Assembly (NCBI GenBank): GCA_036872755.1
Contig: JAVHNS010000010.1
Span: 496,001 to 560,000 of the forward strand
Length of the DNA stretch: 64,000 nt
Origin: Orbilia blumenaviensis
Taxonomy: Eukaryota; Ascomycota; Orbiliomycetes; Orbiliales; Orbiliaceae
Direction of reading: 5' to 3'
The translations under genes were made by a program, and so were the position numbers. The number at the start of each line of letters is the position of its first letter. Position 1 is the first letter of the stretch. A model generated the notes under the pieces. That model did not search any database and was not told the origin of the DNA. It saw only the letters and a program-made list of their open reading frames with translations. This document shows, in pieces, positions 61,300 to 64,000 of the stretch.

Positions 61300-61322
61300 A
61301 AAAAAAAAAAAAAAAAAAAAAA
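61300..61322 (+). repeat. Poly-A tract (23 A)
   Basis: Homopolymer A run after TGCAGAGCC. It is intergenic, with no sign of a retroelement body upstream. Confidence 0.9.
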
Positions 61323-64000
61323 GGCTGCAAGTAAATAGAGGGGTGGGAAAACGGGCAAAGCTTCGCGAAACCTCTCAGCGAAACTCGAGCAGGAGAAACC
61401 TAACCCCCCAGCAGAGCTGCCCCCATTGGCCGCAAAAGGCTACTTGCTGACGTGGTGCTACCCATACTTTCCTGACTCTCTCTCACAAAAAAGGCGTTTT
61501 TTCGGGCAAATTCCCCGCGGATAGCCAGGCCAGGGTTTCCATACATCAAACTCGAGCTTCTATCAAAAAGAAAAGAAGGGAGGGAGGGAAAAGGCTTTGT
61601 ATCATCCTTCTGAAACGAAACGCTTACACCACCGACGGACGTACATACATAAGTACCTAAGATGTAAGTATATTCCAGTACCGCCTCGCCCTGACATACA
61701 TCTACAGGTACACTCGATTAACCCTCGTCCCGCTTTTTACATCTGGTACTGTACTGTGATGCTGCTCCCCTCTTCCTCCTTCTCTCGCTCGACTTCCCCA
61801 AAAAGCTGCCCAATGGAAGCTCACCTCCGCCCCCGATTAGGCTACATGCATGAAGAAAAATCGTTGTGGATTGCATGCGCACCATGGGCCCTTTGACACG
61901 TCAACCAGCAATGCAATGCAAGGCTCTTTGGAAGTTATTAAAGAGGGCCCCGGACAGGCCCCTTGTCTAAATTCGGGTCTTGCAGGCCATGTTAACCGAA
62001 TGGCAGTAGCTCAAGCTAGCATAGCTCCCCACACGCGCAGGCAAGGAAAGAGAAAAGAAAAACGGAGCTACTAACCTAGCTTTCCACAGGCTGTTGAGAT
62101 TTCCCACCCCAAGCTTCTCCTCTCACCCCCCTCTATTTGTCACGTTTTTTGATTGTAGCTTGATATTGGGGAGGCTGATAGGCGATTATAATTGACCGAG
62201 CGAACCTGTTTAAAAGATACCAATACGAAGAACGAGGCTGGCAACATTCTACCTCCTCCTCGGAAGGCGATAACCGTTTGACCTCGATCGTGGCAGTGAG
62301 AGGCGTGCATATAACTGCACTTTGTCGCTACGAACTGTCTTCCGTATGGGCGGGCTTGCCTCTCCAACTTGGGAAAATAATCCCATTAGCTGGCTGGTTC
62401 GACGGTACAAGGATCTCCCTAATCCCTATCTTTACCATCCCATAGATTCGGATAAGAGAGATCGAGATTTCGACCAGTCAAACGGTCCCCTTCCCAGGAT
62501 TGTTTTTTATGCTTATTGCATTCGTGTTTGTTCTCTTACTCTCTGTCCGTACGTCCATGCAATGTCGTTTTTTGGATACACTTCGCCTTTGAAACATAAC
62601 GTACAAACTCGTCTAAAAACTCGAGCTCACGTTTCATCCAACAAAGGACCTCGTGACCGCGCTCTCTTGCAGTATGTAATTCTTTTTTTTTGGTCAATTG
62701 AAATTGTGAATTGACCAATTGAATATTGCATGATGTGAAAAAAAAAGGATAACCAAGAGGGCTATGGATTTCAGCTTCAAGCACTCGTGACCTCATCCTT
62801 CCTTCCATTTGGCCATTCCTTTGCATTTAGCCTGGGATCTATCAACATGTGCATTTGGGAATAATACCGCTCCTTGACGTCGTTTCTTCCCAATGCAATG
62901 CTAGTGTATTTACTCGGAAACGTCTTTAGAAACCCAATACCAATGCCATGCTGTATCATCAACGTAGAACACGCAGGTACAATTTACATACCAGTTACCT
63001 ATGTGAAGCGAAGGTCATCCGATATCTTCCCCCCCAAAAAAAACCTCTCATCAAAATGAGTACCTTATGCATCATCTTTCAAAAAAAAATTTTCCCCATC
63101 CCCCGAAAAGATATGCCCCGCCACGGGTCTCAGCTTCATTGGTCTGTGTGTTTATGTGTAAAAAATGGGTAAATCCTGATTGTAGGAAGATGCGATGCTC
63201 AATTGCATAGGATCTACAGCATATACAGATGCCATCGGTTTTTTTTGGCCACCTCTCAAAATTCCTCGAGCCGGTGTTCTCACCTGATACTTTTCACTTG
63301 ATGATTTAGACAAATTTAAAGAATTCTCCCAGCCTTTTGTTAAAAAAATTTTTCTTTCTCTCATAATTATGTTGATTAATAGATAACTAAATTTGATCAA
63401 TTGATCAAGTGATGGGGGAAAAGTGCAAAGTGATACGGATGCTTATAATTGGCTATAGCATGTATGGCTGCATTCTCCCTTCAAACACTCTCCATAGATC
63501 ACCTGCTCCGTTTTTCCGATGCACACATGGATGGAGATACTGCATCTAGAAAAAACAGAATACTTAAACGTCCGAACCAGATAAAGTAATGTGTGTGTGT
63601 GGGTATAGAGGGGTAATAGACTGTTCCACCACCGCTATCTGGCCATTGCATCTCTTCGGTGACGCTGCTGCGACAGCTCAACGCTAGTGGCATGTGACAT
63701 CGTGCATCCCGATTTCACATCTCATCTCATGAACAAACGTTTTTCCTGGCATGCTGCGATGAGCTTTCTTTTTTACATAGCTAGCTAGCTACCTGCGAGT
63801 CGGCTACGTCAGATATAGCGATCGATCCACTATAGCTTTTTTTCCAGAGCTCTTCCAGAGTTTCCTCTTTGTTCTTTACCTTTATGTTTTTTTTTATTTT
63901 TATTTTCCCCTCTTCGCTTTTTTCCAGATGGGCGGTAACAGGTGGGTCTGCATTGGTCGGTGATGTGCGATGATATGATGTCAAAGCCGATGGTGTAGCT

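Larger units (their letters stand above)
59334..64000. other. 4.6-kb terminal stretch without a supported gene
   Basis: The promoter side of the methyltransferase-like gene, then AT-rich sequence with a (CA)n run (60330-60359) and a 23-A tract (61300-61322). Open frames of 60-130 codons on both strands (for example 61597-61896, 62322-62714, 62536-62826) have no recognisable domain. A minus-strand frame at 63781-63984 (charged, EEGKIKIKKNIKVK) is near the edge and might be an exon of a gene beyond the window, but nothing confirms this. Confidence 0.4.

Noticed and set aside
61300..61322. Poly-A tract as the tail of a LINE or processed pseudogene
   Set aside because: No reverse transcriptase frame or gene-derived sequence lies upstream on either strand.

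Overview
This window is nuclear DNA of a filamentous ascomycete (Pezizomycotina). The evidence is gene structure and gene content: most genes are split by short introns (about 50-110 bp, a few longer) with GT..AG ends. The set includes fungal ATP sulfurylase with its regulatory APS-kinase-like tail, a Rho3 GTPase, COP9 signalosome subunit 2 (absent from most budding yeasts), a SUR7-family tetraspan, an NVJ2-type SMP protein and a LaeA-like methyltransferase relative. I cannot name the species. Long, rather AT-rich intergenic stretches with small inverted-repeat elements suggest a genome that is not strongly compacted.

Layout, left to right. A 3'-partial gene for an acidic protein (1-1124, +). 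A single-exon protein built of several E-set/CBM48-like beta domains (2916-4790, -). ATP sulfurylase MET3, eight exons (6416-8640, +), convergent with a DUF4202 gene (8882-9863, -). A SUR7-family membrane protein with five exons (11682-12801, -). An NVJ2/TEX2-like lipid-transfer protein (16497-19969, +). A tiny Tom6-like mitochondrial import subunit (20865-21126, -). A secreted glycine-rich protein (22900-23527, +). An otubain-type deubiquitinase (24201-26376, -). A 4.4-kb stretch with no recognisable gene. CSN2 (30821-32473, -). A small secreted Cys-motif protein (34934-35941, +). An element-rich interval with two families of inverted-repeat elements (36.1-37.8 kb). A DUF2235/Tle1-like hydrolase gene carrying two different in-frame tandem repeats (38361-41503, +). 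RHO3 with a string of micro-exons (45232-46790, +). MET1-type siroheme synthase (48941-50925, +), convergent with deoxyribose-phosphate aldolase (51359-52716, -). A four-helix MARVEL-type protein (54464-55433, +). A shortened LaeA-like methyltransferase relative (58165-59333, -). The last 4.6 kb has no supported gene.

Functional links. MET3 (first step of sulfate assimilation) and MET1 (siroheme, cofactor of sulfite reductase) serve one pathway but lie about 40 kb apart, so this is not a cluster. Otubain and CSN2 both belong to ubiquitin/NEDD8 control and are neighbours on the same strand, separated by the gene-poor stretch. SUR7, the MARVEL protein and RHO3 all act at the plasma membrane or cell cortex. 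There is no secondary-metabolite backbone gene, no complete transposon, no rRNA or tRNA that I could recognise, and no CRISPR-like array. The most unusual locus is the DUF2235 gene with its repeats, next to the element-rich interval.
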